DNA from: Oscillospiraceae bacterium
GTDB taxonomy: Bacteria; Bacillota; Clostridia; Oscillospirales; Oscillospiraceae
Assembly: GCA_902778285.1 (NCBI GenBank)
Contig: CACYXC010000043.1
Span: 15,242 to 49,481 of the forward strand
Length of the DNA: 34,240 nt
Reading direction: 5' to 3'
Shown: positions 9,499-18,044 of the stretch, in pieces
Numbering within the stretch: position 1 is the stretch's first letter
Layout of the letters: the number at the start of each line of letters is the position of its first letter
Position numbers and translations under genes: made by a program
The notes under the pieces: generated by a model
What the model saw: only the letters and a program-made list of their open reading frames with translations
What the model was told of the DNA's origin: nothing
The model's database searches: none

Positions 9499-10887
9499 AT
9501 GAAGAAAGTTCAATTCACCGAGACCGTGTTGCGAGACGCGAACCAGAGCCTCATCGCCACACGTCTGCCCTACGACAAGTTCGAGCCCATTCTGGAGACC
9601 ATCGACCAGGCGGGCTTCTACTCCGCCGAGGTTTGGGGCGGTGCTACCTTTGACGTGTGCCTGCGTTTTCTGGGCGAGGACCCCTGGGAGCGGCTGCGTA
9701 AGATCCGCGCCAAGATGCCCAACACCAAGCTGCAGATGCTGCTGCGCGGCCAGAATATCCTTGGCTACAAGCATTACAGTGACGACGTGGTGCGCCGCTT
9801 CGTGCGCGCCAGCGTCCGCAACGGCATCGACATCATCCGCATTTTCGACGCGCTTAACGACACCAACAACCTGAAGGTCGCCATCGAAGAGGCGGTCAAT
9901 TCCGGTGCCATGGCTTCCGGCGCCATCTCCTACACGACCTCCCCCGTCCACACGCTCGCCAAGTACGTCGAGATCGTCAAGGAACTCAAAGAGATGGGCG
10001 TGGCCTCCATCTGCATCAAGGATATGGCCGGTATCCTCTCCCCCAAGAGCGCGTACGATCTCGTCTCCGCCATCAAGGACGCCGTGGATCTGCCCGTCGT
10101 CATGCACACGCACTGCACCACGGGACTGGCCTTCATGACCTACCTGAAGTCCATCGAGGCCGGCGCCGACGTGATCGACACCGCCATCTCCCCCTTCTCC
10201 GGCGGTACCTCTCAGCCCGCCACCGAGACGCTCAACTACACGCTCAAGGAAATGGGCTACGAGACCGGTCTGGACGACAAGGCCCTGCTCAAGATGGCGG
10301 GCTTCTTCAAGCCTGTCCGCGCCGAATTCCTCGAAAAGGGCACGCTCAATCCCATCTCTCTGACCACCGATACCCAGTGCCTGACCTACCAGATCCCCGG
10401 CGGCATGCTCTCCAACCTCCTCAGCCAGCTCAAGACGCTCAACGCGCTCGACAGATTTGAGGAGACGCTGCTGGAGACCCCGCGGGTCCGCAAGGACATG
10501 GGTTATCCCCCGCTGGTCACGCCTACCAGCCAGCTGGTCGGCACCCAGGCCGTGCAGAACGTCCTGGCCGGCGAGCGCTACAAGAACGTCGGCGCAGAGA
10601 TCAAGGCCTACTGCCGCGGCGAGTACGGAAGAACGCCCGCCCCGATCGATCCCGAGGTACGCGCCAAGATTTTGGCCGGCGAGAAGCCCATCGAGGGCCG
10701 CTACGCCGACAGCCTGCCCGCCGATATCTACGAGAAGGCCGCCGAGCATCTGGGCGACACCGCCCGCTGCGAGGAGGACGTGCTCAGCTACATCGCCTTC
10801 CCCCAGGTCGCGGAGAAATTCTTTGAGGAGCGCAAGGCGAAGGAAGAGCAGGTCTGCAAGTACAGCATCGTCGCTGTGGAGGAATAA
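9499..10887 (+). CDS. oadA: Oxaloacetate decarboxylase alpha subunit (carboxyltransferase)
   Basis: This 462-residue protein belongs to the HMGL/pyruvate carboxylase carboxyltransferase family. It moves the carboxyl group from oxaloacetate to enzyme-bound biotin, yielding pyruvate. Visible features are TVLRDANQSL at the start of the TIM barrel (metal-ligand Asp), the carboxybiotin Lys context ICIKDMAG, the metal-binding HTHCTTG (about 210) and AISPFSGGTSQP. It lacks the C-terminal biotin domain; a separate biotin carrier lies two genes downstream. I chose ATG 9499, with AAGAGGAGGA before it, over an upstream in-frame start at 9445. It opens a four-gene operon for a membrane Na+ pump. Confidence 0.93.
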   Translation: MKKVQFTETVLRDANQSLIATRLPYDKFEPILETIDQAGFYSAEVWGGATFDVCLRFLGEDPWERLRKIRAKMPNTKLQMLLRGQNILGYKHYSDDVVRRFVRASVRNGIDIIRIFDALNDTNNLKVAIEEAVNSGAMASGAISYTTSPVHTLAKYVEIVKELKEMGVASICIKDMAGILSPKSAYDLVSAIKDAVDLPVVMHTHCTTGLAFMTYLKSIEAGADVIDTAISPFSGGTSQPATETLNYTLKEMGYETGLDDKALLKMAGFFKPVRAEFLEKGTLNPISLTTDTQCLTYQIPGGMLSNLLSQLKTLNALDRFEETLLETPRVRKDMGYPPLVTPTSQLVGTQAVQNVLAGERYKNVGAEIKAYCRGEYGRTPAPIDPEVRAKILAGEKPIEGRYADSLPADIYEKAAEHLGDTARCEEDVLSYIAFPQVAEKFFEERKAKEEQVCKYSIVAVEE

Positions 10888-10890
10888 GAC

Positions 10891-11253
10891 ATGAGTTTTG
10901 TAGACGCCTGTTTATACTCCGTGGCGGGTCTGCTGGTCGTCTTCTTCGCGCTGTTTTTGCTGATGATCATCATAAAACTGATGACGGTCTTCGGCGATGC
11001 CGCGGAGAAGCGCCAAAAAGCCGTCCCCGCCGCAGTGGGTCCCATCCCCGCGCCGGAGGCCGCTGCCGAGAGCTTTTCGCTCAGGCAGACCGGTCCCATG
11101 GCTCCCGGCAGCGCCGGCGAGCTGAAGCTCTATGACACCGAGCCGCGCGTGGCCGCCATGCTTATGGCCATCGTCGCCGACGAGCTGAAGACCCCGATCA
11201 ACGAGCTGCGCTTTCTTTCGATTAAGGAGATCAAGGAGGATACCGACAAATGA
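10891..11253 (+). CDS. oadG: Oxaloacetate decarboxylase gamma chain (OadG family)
   Basis: The 120-residue protein has one N-terminal membrane helix (LYSVAGLLVVFFALFLLMIIIKLM), a Pro/Ala-rich linker and a small soluble tail (DTEPRVAAMLMAIVADELK). This is the layout of OadG, the small subunit that holds the alpha and beta subunits together and binds Zn2+ in studied enzymes. It starts three bases after oadA, and its stop overlaps the start of the biotin carrier (ATGA), which indicates translational coupling. Sequence similarity in this family is low, so the call depends largely on topology and operon position. Confidence 0.82.
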   Translation: MSFVDACLYSVAGLLVVFFALFLLMIIIKLMTVFGDAAEKRQKAVPAAVGPIPAPEAAAESFSLRQTGPMAPGSAGELKLYDTEPRVAAMLMAIVADELKTPINELRFLSIKEIKEDTDK

Positions 11254-11651
11254 AGTATAAGATCACTCTGAAGGGCAAGACCTATGAGGTCGAAGTCGAG
11301 CGCGGCGAGGCCATGCTGCTGGACGAGTACGACGCTGTCGCCCCCATCCCGACCGCCGCTCCCGCACCCGCTCCGATTCCCGCGGCCGCTCCCGCGGCAG
11401 CCCCTGCGCCCGCTGCTCCCGCCGCCGGTGCCGTTGCCGCCGGCACGCCGGTGACCGCTCCCTTGCCCGGCAATGTGCTGCAGGTGAAGGTCTCCGTCGG
11501 CCAGGCTGTCAAGGCCGGTGACGTGCTCGTCATCATCGAGGCCATGAAGATGGAAAACGAAGTCGCCGCCCCCAGCGACGGCGTGGTCAAGCAGATCGTC
11601 GCCAACAAGGGCGCTGTCGTCGCCACCGGCGATACCCTGCTCGTGATCTGA
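11250..11651 (+). CDS. Biotin carrier protein of the Na+-pumping decarboxylase
   Basis: The 133-residue protein has an N-terminal segment (MKYKITLKGKTYEVEVE), a long Ala/Pro linker (about residues 34-68), and a C-terminal biotinyl domain with EAMKMENEV, whose Lys is the expected biotinylation site. It carries CO2 from the alpha subunit to the membrane beta subunit. The flexible linker fits a swinging-arm role. In some species this domain is fused to OadA; here it is separate, as in the MmdC/GcdC arrangement. The HMGL-type alpha subunit argues for oxaloacetate rather than methylmalonyl-CoA as substrate. Confidence 0.92.
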   Translation: MKYKITLKGKTYEVEVERGEAMLLDEYDAVAPIPTAAPAPAPIPAAAPAAAPAPAAPAAGAVAAGTPVTAPLPGNVLQVKVSVGQAVKAGDVLVIIEAMKMENEVAAPSDGVVKQIVANKGAVVATGDTLLVI

Positions 11652-11660
11652 GGGCCTGCC

Positions 11661-12929
11661 ATGAGTATACTGGAAACTTTGGGCCGTCTCGGTCAGACTT
11701 CCGGCTTCTACATGCTCTTCTCCGACTGGCGTCAGATCGTCATGATCATCATCGCATGTGTGCTGCTGTATCTTGGTCTGGTCAAGAAATTTGAGCCCCT
11801 GCTGCTGGTCGGCATCGCCTTCGGCATGCTGCTGACGAACCTGCCCGGCTCCAACATGTATCATCCCGAGCTCTGGGATCTGTATATCGCGAACGGTACT
11901 CCTGTCGCTGAGCTGACGGAGGAGCTGCAAAGCTACGTGGCCGCGCACGGCTACGTGTTTGCGAACGATATCGTCCACATGAGCTTTACCGAGATCATCC
12001 ATTCCGGCGGTCTGCTGGACATCCTCTATATCGGCGTCAAGTCCGGCCTCTACCCCTCCCTGATCTTCATGGGCGTGGGCGCCATGACGGACTTCGGTCC
12101 CCTGCTCGCCAACCCCAAGAGCCTGCTGCTCGGCGCCGCCGCCCAGTTCGGTATTTTCGCCGCTTTCCTGATGGCCATCGGCCTGTTCAAGTTCCCCGCC
12201 AACGTCGCCGCCTCCATCGGCATCATCGGCGGCGCGGACGGCCCCACCGCCATCTGGCTGACCTCGAAGCTCGCGCCGGATTATCTCGCCCCCATCGCCA
12301 TCGCGGCCTACTCCTACATGGCGCTGATCCCGCTGATCCAGCCGCCGGTCATGCGTCTGCTGACCACCAAGAAGGAGCGCGAGATCAAGATGGAGCAGCT
12401 GCGCCCCGTCTCGAAGAAGCAGAAGGTCCTCTTCCCGATCATCGTGACCATCTTCGTCTGCCTGCTGCTGCCCTCCGTCGCCCCCCTGCTGGGCTGCCTG
12501 ATGCTGGGCAACCTCTTCAAGGAGTGCGGCCTGACCGACCGCCTCAGCGACACCGCGCAGAACGCATTGATGAACATCGTGACGATCTTCCTGTCCACCT
12601 CCGTCGGCGCGACGGCAGTGTACTACCGCTTCCTGACCGCGCAGACCCTGTTCATCATCGTGCTCGGCCTGATCGCCTTTGAGTTTGCCACCGTCGGCGG
12701 CCTGCTGCTGGGCAAGCTGATGTGCAAGCTCTCCGGCGGCAAGATCAATCCTCTGATCGGCTCCGCCGGCGTTTCCGCCGTGCCGATGGCCGCCCGCGTC
12801 AGCCAGATGGAGGGCGCGCGCGCCAATCCCGCGAACTTCCTGCTGATGCACGCCATGGGCCCGAACGTGGCCGGCGTTATCGGCTCCGCTGTGGCCGCCG
12901 GCTTCCTGCTCGCCGTCTTTGGCGGCTGA
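11661..12929 (+). CDS. oadB: Na+-translocating decarboxylase beta subunit
   Basis: The 422-residue membrane protein decarboxylates carboxybiotin and exports Na+. It has many hydrophobic helices and the family stretch GIIGGADGPTAIWLTSKL, which contains the Asp known from OadB studies to be needed for Na+ transport. C-terminal SAGVSAVPMAARVSQ and NFLLMHAMGPNVAGVIGSAVAAG are also typical. The N-terminal LYLGLVKKFEPLLLVGIAFGMLLTNLP matches OadB/MmdB/GcdB proteins. It is the last gene of the operon, 9 bases after the biotin carrier stop, and is followed by repeats and a hairpin terminator. Confidence 0.94.
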   Translation: MSILETLGRLGQTSGFYMLFSDWRQIVMIIIACVLLYLGLVKKFEPLLLVGIAFGMLLTNLPGSNMYHPELWDLYIANGTPVAELTEELQSYVAAHGYVFANDIVHMSFTEIIHSGGLLDILYIGVKSGLYPSLIFMGVGAMTDFGPLLANPKSLLLGAAAQFGIFAAFLMAIGLFKFPANVAASIGIIGGADGPTAIWLTSKLAPDYLAPIAIAAYSYMALIPLIQPPVMRLLTTKKEREIKMEQLRPVSKKQKVLFPIIVTIFVCLLLPSVAPLLGCLMLGNLFKECGLTDRLSDTAQNALMNIVTIFLSTSVGATAVYYRFLTAQTLFIIVLGLIAFEFATVGGLLLGKLMCKLSGGKINPLIGSAGVSAVPMAARVSQMEGARANPANFLLMHAMGPNVAGVIGSAVAAGFLLAVFGG

Positions 12930-13006
12930 CGTCGGAACAAGCTCCGGATCATCTCGCTTCCGCCAAGCATGGCGAAAGCTTGCTCCCTCCGCTGTTCCTC
13001 CTCTTT

Positions 13007-13039
13007 CGCTCCGAACCCGCTGCGCTGGGCTTCGGAGCG
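13007..13039 (+). repeat. Palindromic repeat with conserved ACCCGCT-GCGCTGGGCT loop, copy 1
   Basis: Arms CGCTCCGA and TCGGAGCG enclose ACCCGCTGCGCTGGGCT. A second copy (21234-21267) keeps almost the same enclosed sequence but has wholly different complementary arms. Upstream CTCCCTCCGCT...TCCTCCTCTTTC is also related to the sequence before copy 2. It lies in the 400-base gap between oadB and pckA. Confidence 0.65.
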
Positions 13040-13083
13040 AGGAGGCGGGAAAATGGTCAAACTGAAACGGATATAAAAAACAT

Positions 13084-13106
13084 CCCCGCCTCCGAAGGAA
13101 GCGGGG
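13084..13106 (+). terminator. Terminator after the oad operon
   Basis: CCCCGC-CTCC / GGAAGCGGGG forms a ten-pair stem with one mismatch and a GAA loop, followed by ACTGTTTTAT. It lies about 150 bases past the oadB stop and probably ends that operon. Confidence 0.6.
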
Positions 13107-13138
13107 ACTGTTTTATCTGCAGGCACAGCTTTCAATCT

Positions 13139-13225
13139 GTCATCCTGAGTGCAGCGAAGGATCTCATGCTAAGCTTGAAGGACACACGAAAGAGCTTCTT
13201 CGTCACTTTGTTACTCAGAATGGCT
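13139..13225. repeat. Degenerate CATCCTGAG-type inverted repeat
   Basis: GTCATCCTGAGTGCAGCGAAG begins an imperfect inverted repeat closed by a TTCTTCG...CTCAGAATGGC arm. The same motif appears in cleaner form at 21353-21422. Repeats beginning this way are known from many bacterial genomes. Confidence 0.5.
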
Positions 13226-13261
13226 GTGTTTTGGGCGTGTGCAGCAGGAATCCGCAAAAGG

Positions 13262-13295
13262 CATCGCCCCTGCTTCAGTTGAAACAGGGGCGATG
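13262..13295 (-). terminator. Terminator of pckA
   Basis: CATCGCCCCTG...TTC and GAA...CAGGGGCGATG pair over about 15 positions with one mismatch and an AGTT loop. On the minus strand GCCTTTTGCG follows. It lies about 33 bases past the pckA stop and fits that gene. Confidence 0.7.
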
Positions 13296-13327
13296 ATTCA
13301 TTTGATCAGATGCTTGAGCTTGTTTTC

Positions 13328-14852
<1,525 letters not shown>

Positions 14853-14917
14853 TAGTGAACCCTCTTTCTCAAAATATGAAATATGAAGTCATGTTTCATG
14901 ATTCCACGTTCGTCAGA

Positions 14918-14923
14918 AGTATA
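14918..14923 (-). promoter_or_regulatory. Possible -10 box for pckA
   Basis: TATACT lies on the minus strand about 65 bases before the pckA ATG. No good -35 box is visible at 16-18 bases, so an activator may be needed. The surrounding stretch 14853-15074 holds no gene I can support. Confidence 0.35.
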
Positions 14924-15074
14924 ACACAATTACAGCGGAAATGCTATCGAAAAGCATGATTTTTCTGGATAAAAATAGCGCAGAATCATAAAATCGGCAC
15001 AATCACCAATTCTGGCCGCCGGCAGGCACAGTCAATCCCCCGCATAATCGCGAATCTGCACAAGCCTCGGAATC

Positions 15075-15122
15075 GAGTGCTGCCGCGAATTTACTTTTGA
15101 GTGCTGCCGCGCATATACTTTG
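15075..15122. repeat. Two 24-bp tandem units before the tRNA promoter
   Basis: Units 15075-15098 and 15099-15122 match at 21 of 24 positions and share GAGTGCTGCCGCG. They abut the -35 box of the tRNA-Pro promoter at 15126. They may be a regulator site or a simple duplication. Confidence 0.55.
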
Positions 15123-15125
15123 CTC

Positions 15126-15154
15126 TTGACATTCGGAGGAAGAGTCATTATAAT
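15126..15154 (+). promoter_or_regulatory. Consensus promoter of tRNA-Pro
   Basis: TTGACA (15126-15131) and TATAAT (15149-15154) are both perfect consensus with 17 bases between them. The predicted start is only a few bases before the tRNA 5' end. Confidence 0.92.
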
Positions 15155-15165
15155 AAGGAAGCTTT

Positions 15166-15241
15166 CGGGGTGTAGCGCAGCCGGTAGCGCGCTTGGTTCG
15201 GGACCAAGAGGCCGGGAGTTCAAGTCTCCCCACTCCGACCA
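15166..15241 (+). tRNA. tRNA-Pro (anticodon CGG)
   Basis: The 76-base sequence folds into a full cloverleaf. The acceptor stem is CGGGGTG/CACTCCG with one G-U pair, the D stem GCGC/GCGC, the anticodon stem CTTGG/CCAAG with loop TTCGGGA, and the T stem GGGAG/CTCCC with loop TTCAAGT. The anticodon CGG reads CCG proline codons. CCA is encoded. It is a single-gene transcript with its own promoter and terminator. Confidence 0.97.
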
Positions 15242-15245
15242 AAGT

Positions 15246-15280
15246 GAAATGGGCCGTCAAAAGACGGTCCATTTCCTTTT
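15246..15280 (+). terminator. Terminator of tRNA-Pro
   Basis: GAAATGGGCCGTC and GACGGTCCATTTC pair over 13 positions (one G-U) around an AAAA loop, followed by CTTTTG. It begins five bases after the tRNA CCA. Confidence 0.85.
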
Positions 15281-15365
15281 GCGAGGTACCGGAGGCTTCG
15301 ATCATAAACGCATATGACGCTGTTCATGTCAATTGGATTGAAATATGACGTCCCTCGTAACCCTG

Positions 15366-15395
15366 TTGACAAAGCCATGCGGTTTGCGCTATAGT
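15366..15395 (+). promoter_or_regulatory. Promoter of the metal-efflux gene
   Basis: TTGACA (15366-15371) and TATAGT (15390-15395) are separated by 18 bases. Transcription should begin near 15402, at the start of the structured leader. Confidence 0.75.
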
Positions 15396-15401
15396 TGCCC
15401 C

Positions 15402-15505
15402 GGTGCGAACCGGACAGGCGCGGGAAACTGTCCCGCAGCCGGGCCCGGGACAGCGGAGCATGATCCGCAGGACAGCAGTTACACATTCTGACTGCTGCCC
15501 TGCGG
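15402..15505 (+). promoter_or_regulatory. Probable NiCo (czcD-type) riboswitch with expression platform
   Basis: The leader carries, in order, the junction motifs I recall from the structurally studied NiCo aptamer: CAGGC (15414-15418), a P2 hairpin GCGGGA/TCCCGC, then GCAGCCGGGC (15435-15444), a P4 hairpin GCGGA/TCCGC, and GGACAG (15470-15475). Such RNAs bind Co2+ or Ni2+ and turn on CDF efflux genes. P1 and P3 are short or imperfect here, which is the weak point. A 15-pair hairpin with one mismatch (CCGCAGG...CCTGCGG, 15465-15505) would use the P4 and GGACAG strands, giving a mutually exclusive off state. No T-run follows it, so control may be by pausing or on translation. Confidence 0.65.
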
Positions 15506-15539
15506 CTTAACCATATTCCGCGGGAACGGAGGAGAAAAC

Positions 15540-16439
15540 TTGCCTACCGAATTATCATCCTTTGAGAAAGTCGCCTCGCGCGTTTCGGGCGTCAGCATCG
15601 TTGTCAATCTCCTGCTGGCGGCATTCAAATTCGTCGCCGGCGCGCTGGGGCATTCGGGCGCGATGATCAGCGACGCGGTGCACTCCTCGTCGGACGTGAT
15701 CGGGAGCCTGATCGTCATCATAGGCGTGAAGGTCTCGGAAAAAGCCTCGGACGAGGATCACCCCTACGGCCACGAGCGGATGGAGAATGTCGCTTCTCTG
15801 CTGCTGGCCGGAATCCTCGCCGCCGCGGGCATCTCGATCGGCAAGGAGGCCCTGCGCTCGGTCATCAGCGGCGTATATAAAACGGCCGCGGTCCCCGGGA
15901 TGCTGGCGCTTGTCGCCGCCCTCGTCTCCATCGCCGTAAAGGAGGCGCTTTTCTGGTATACCTGGGTCAATGCCAGACAGATCCGCTCCGGCGCGCTGAA
16001 AGCCGAGGCCTGGCACCACCGCTCCGACGCGCTGTCCTCTGTCGGCGCGCTGATCGGCATCGGCGGCGCGCGCTTCGGCGTCCTGGTTCTGGAGCCGATC
16101 GCAAGCATCGTGATCTGCCTGTTCATCCTCAAGGTCGCCCTCGACATCTTCCGCGAGGCGGTGGATAAAATGGTCGATCACGCCTGCGATATGGAGACCG
16201 AGGACGCGCTGTGCGCCTGCGCTGCAAGGCAGGAGGGCGTCGTGAAGGTCGACATGATCCGCACGCGGGAGTTTGGGCGCAAGATCTACGTCGATCTGGA
16301 GATCTCCGCCGACGGGCACCTGACGCTGCTCGAGGCGCACGATATCGCCCAGCGGGTTCACGACTGCATCGAGGGAGAGTTTCCCGAAGTCAAGCACATC
16401 ATGGTGCATGTGAACCCCGCGGAAGAACCGCATAGCTGA
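15540..16439 (+). CDS. Cation diffusion facilitator (metal efflux) protein
   Basis: The 299-residue protein exports divalent metal ions in exchange for protons. It has about six membrane helices and a cytoplasmic C-terminal domain. The metal sites are visible: SDAVHSSSD in helix 2 (about 42-50, Asp/His/Asp) and HHRSDALSS in helix 5. The C-terminal domain keeps VDLEISADGHLTLLEAHDIA and HIMVHVNP, typical of CDF dimerisation domains. I chose the TTG at 15540 because CGGAGGAG lies six bases upstream and no better start exists. The Ni/Co-type leader suggests cobalt or nickel export, but Zn2+, Mn2+ or Fe2+ cannot be excluded from the protein alone. Confidence 0.92.
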   Translation: MPTELSSFEKVASRVSGVSIVVNLLLAAFKFVAGALGHSGAMISDAVHSSSDVIGSLIVIIGVKVSEKASDEDHPYGHERMENVASLLLAGILAAAGISIGKEALRSVISGVYKTAAVPGMLALVAALVSIAVKEALFWYTWVNARQIRSGALKAEAWHHRSDALSSVGALIGIGGARFGVLVLEPIASIVICLFILKVALDIFREAVDKMVDHACDMETEDALCACAARQEGVVKVDMIRTREFGRKIYVDLEISADGHLTLLEAHDIAQRVHDCIEGEFPEVKHIMVHVNPAEEPHS

Positions 16440-16441
16440 GG

Positions 16442-16469
16442 AAAAGCCACCCCTGAGGGTGGCTTTTTT
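16442..16469 (+). terminator. Terminator of the CDF gene
   Basis: AAAAGCCACCC and GGGTGGCTTTT form an 11-bp stem with a CTGA loop, followed by further T residues. It begins three bases after the stop codon. Confidence 0.9.
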
Positions 16470-16491
16470 GTTATATTGTAATAGTTCTGAA

Positions 16492-16935
16492 TCAGGCTTC
16501 GCTTTTCGCGTCATAGAACGCTTTCATGATCGCCGCGACCTGATCCTCCGCGCCGCTCAGGATCACGCGGCACACGCCGTTATCCCAGTCGAATTTGAAA
16601 ACAACGTCGGCTGCTCTGCTCATCTGCTCGCAGAACAGATCGGAGATCGAACGCCCTGCGGATAAGGACGCGGGCAGATCCAGCATGACGCAGGCGCGGG
16701 CGCTTTTCCTGTTCCGATCCGCCAGATAATCGAACACGACGGCCGACTGCTTGATCCGAAGCCCCTCCTTCACAAAAGGCTCCGAGAAAAAGCGATCGAC
16801 TTCTTCCGCGCAGAAGCGCCATGCGCCGTCAGTTTTCTCTCCCTTCAGCAGGCCCTGGTTCAGATAGTTGCGCAGGGTCCTCGTCGTAAAGCCGCTCATC
16901 AGCGAAAGCTCGTTGAGATTGTAGTATCCTTCCAT
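16492..16935 (-). CDS. MerR-like helix-turn-helix protein
   Basis: The 147-residue protein begins at ATG 16935 after CAGGAGGA; an upstream start at 17010 would add 25 residues and overlap the promoter. Residues 1-55 are a winged helix-turn-helix of the MerR/HTH_17 type (YNLNELSLMSGFTTRTLRNYLNQGLL, then GAWRFCAEEVDRFFSEPFV). The C-terminal 90 residues are of no family I recognise; they look like a small alpha/beta domain (ARACVMLDLPASLS, CRVILSGAEDQVAAIMKAFYDA). It is single-gene and convergent with the CDF gene. The ligand and targets are unknown; the metal-efflux neighbour is not proof of a metal-sensing role, and I see no Cys/His cluster. Confidence 0.8.
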   Translation of the reverse strand: MEGYYNLNELSLMSGFTTRTLRNYLNQGLLKGEKTDGAWRFCAEEVDRFFSEPFVKEGLRIKQSAVVFDYLADRNRKSARACVMLDLPASLSAGRSISDLFCEQMSRAADVVFKFDWDNGVCRVILSGAEDQVAAIMKAFYDAKSEA

Positions 16936-16981
16936 TTCAGTTCCTCCTGTATATTTGGTGTAGGTTCTTTCCTCTGTCTGT

Positions 16982-17010
16982 ATCGTAGCATTTTCGCCGA
17001 CGCAGCGCAA
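16982..17010 (-). promoter_or_regulatory. Promoter of the MerR-like gene
   Basis: On the minus strand TTGCGC (17010-17005) and TACGAT (16987-16982) are 17 bases apart, about 47 bases before the ATG at 16935. It lies between the gene and the large hairpin struck by the insertion sequence. Confidence 0.6.
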
Positions 17011-17031
17011 TTTGAAATCCGGCGACTATTT

Positions 17032-17075
17032 CCTATCCGACGCAAAAGACCACCCGTTAAGGGTGGTCTTTTGCG
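17032..17075. terminator. Long hairpin interrupted by the insertion sequence
   Basis: The left arm (17032-17055) and GTTAA loop are followed by 15 bases of the right arm, ending in CTTTTGCG (17068-17075). The insertion sequence starts next. The remaining nine right-arm bases (TCGGATAGG) are at 18496-18504, after a second CTTTTGCG. Without the element this is a perfect 24-bp stem. It was probably the terminator of the ABC-exporter operon upstream. Confidence 0.85.
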
Positions 17076-17116
17076 GGCTCTATGTCAATAGTTGGGGTAG
17101 AGCAAAAAGAAGAAAT

Positions 17117-17162
17117 CTAACACAAAGGAGCATGTGGCGCGCCACACGCTCCTTTGTGTTAG
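17117..17162 (-). terminator. Terminator inside the insertion sequence
   Basis: CTAACACAAAGGAGC and GCTCCTTTGTGTTAG form a 15-bp stem with a further GTGGCGCGCCAC palindrome inside. It lies four bases past the transposase stop. On the minus strand AGATTTCTTCTTTTTG follows. Confidence 0.75.
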
Positions 17163-17165
17163 GTG

Positions 17166-18044
17166 CTATGCGGCAGAATGGAGGATTCTGTTGCGAAAGC
17201 GGGCGAAGTTGCGGACGCCATAAGAAACGCGTTTGAGAACCTTCGTTTTGTTGTTGCAGCCTTCGGTATAGCCGTTGGTATAGGGGACGTCAAAGGCATT
17301 GAGTATGTATTTGCTCCAGTTGTGAATAGCTCTTGTGCATTCGTAGAATTCGGGAAGACGTGCACTCTCCGCGCGTAAGATCCAGTAGGAGAGAAGTTCT
17401 TCAGCGACCTTAGAGTTTGGGGAGTGCATAAGGAAAAGAAAGTCATTTTTCAAGTAGTAGGCTTGTTCCAAGCGAGTAGACAGACCAAGAATAATCCGCA
17501 GCTTTCCCCGTTGTTCCTCTGTGAGTTTATGAGGAGGTTTGTTGAGTAGAGCCTTGGAATGCTTGCAGAACTTTCTCCATTCGGCAGGCAGATGTTTTTG
17601 CACTTCCTTCCGTACCCTTTCGAGTGCCCAGATCACTTGCCTGGTAACATGGTAACGGTCGATTACAATGGTGGCCTTTGGAAAACAAACTTCTGCAACG
17701 TCCCGGAAATGCGGGTTCATGTCCATGATGAAATATTTAACCTCTTTTCGGTTTTCAAATTGATGGAAATAGCGGATCAGATTGGATTCTTTGCGGTTGG
17801 GAAGAATGTCCATGATCTTTTTATTTTTTGCATCAGTCAGGATCGTCTGGTATTTCTCACCGTCTGCATTTCCTTTGAATTCATCTATGGAGAGAACCTC
17901 CGGCAACTTCTTGCAGGAATAGTCTACAAGATTAAAGTAACGGAGGGCCGTGCTGACTGAGATGTTGTGCTTTTTTGCTATGTAGGAGGCAGAAACGGTG
18001 TCCCGAAAGTCCTCAATGATTCGAGCGTTCTTGCGGCTCGTCAT
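17166..18044 (-). CDS. ISL3-type transposase, catalytic part
   Basis: The 292-residue frame holds the helix-turn-helix region (VSASYIAKKHNISVSTALRYF) and the ISL3 DDE domain. Likely catalytic acidic residues are in VLSIDEFKG and FIMDMNPHF, with the Glu in NGYTEGCNNKTKVLKRVSYG; IDRYHVTRQV is also typical. The ATG at 18044 overlaps the stop of the upstream frame (ATGA). ISL3 transposases are usually one protein of about 400 residues; together the two frames give about 394. The element may therefore be disabled by a frameshift, or this half may be made by reinitiation or frameshifting. Confidence 0.9.
   Translation of the reverse strand: MTSRKNARIIEDFRDTVSASYIAKKHNISVSTALRYFNLVDYSCKKLPEVLSIDEFKGNADGEKYQTILTDAKNKKIMDILPNRKESNLIRYFHQFENRKEVKYFIMDMNPHFRDVAEVCFPKATIVIDRYHVTRQVIWALERVRKEVQKHLPAEWRKFCKHSKALLNKPPHKLTEEQRGKLRIILGLSTRLEQAYYLKNDFLFLMHSPNSKVAEELLSYWILRAESARLPEFYECTRAIHNWSKYILNAFDVPYTNGYTEGCNNKTKVLKRVSYGVRNFARFRNRILHSAA

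Noticed and set aside
15402-15505. Cobalamin riboswitch
   Set aside because: Some bases (CCGGTGCGAACCGG, GTCCCGC) recall it, but the leader is too short, the usual order of conserved boxes is absent, and the downstream gene is a CDF exporter. The NiCo motifs fit better.
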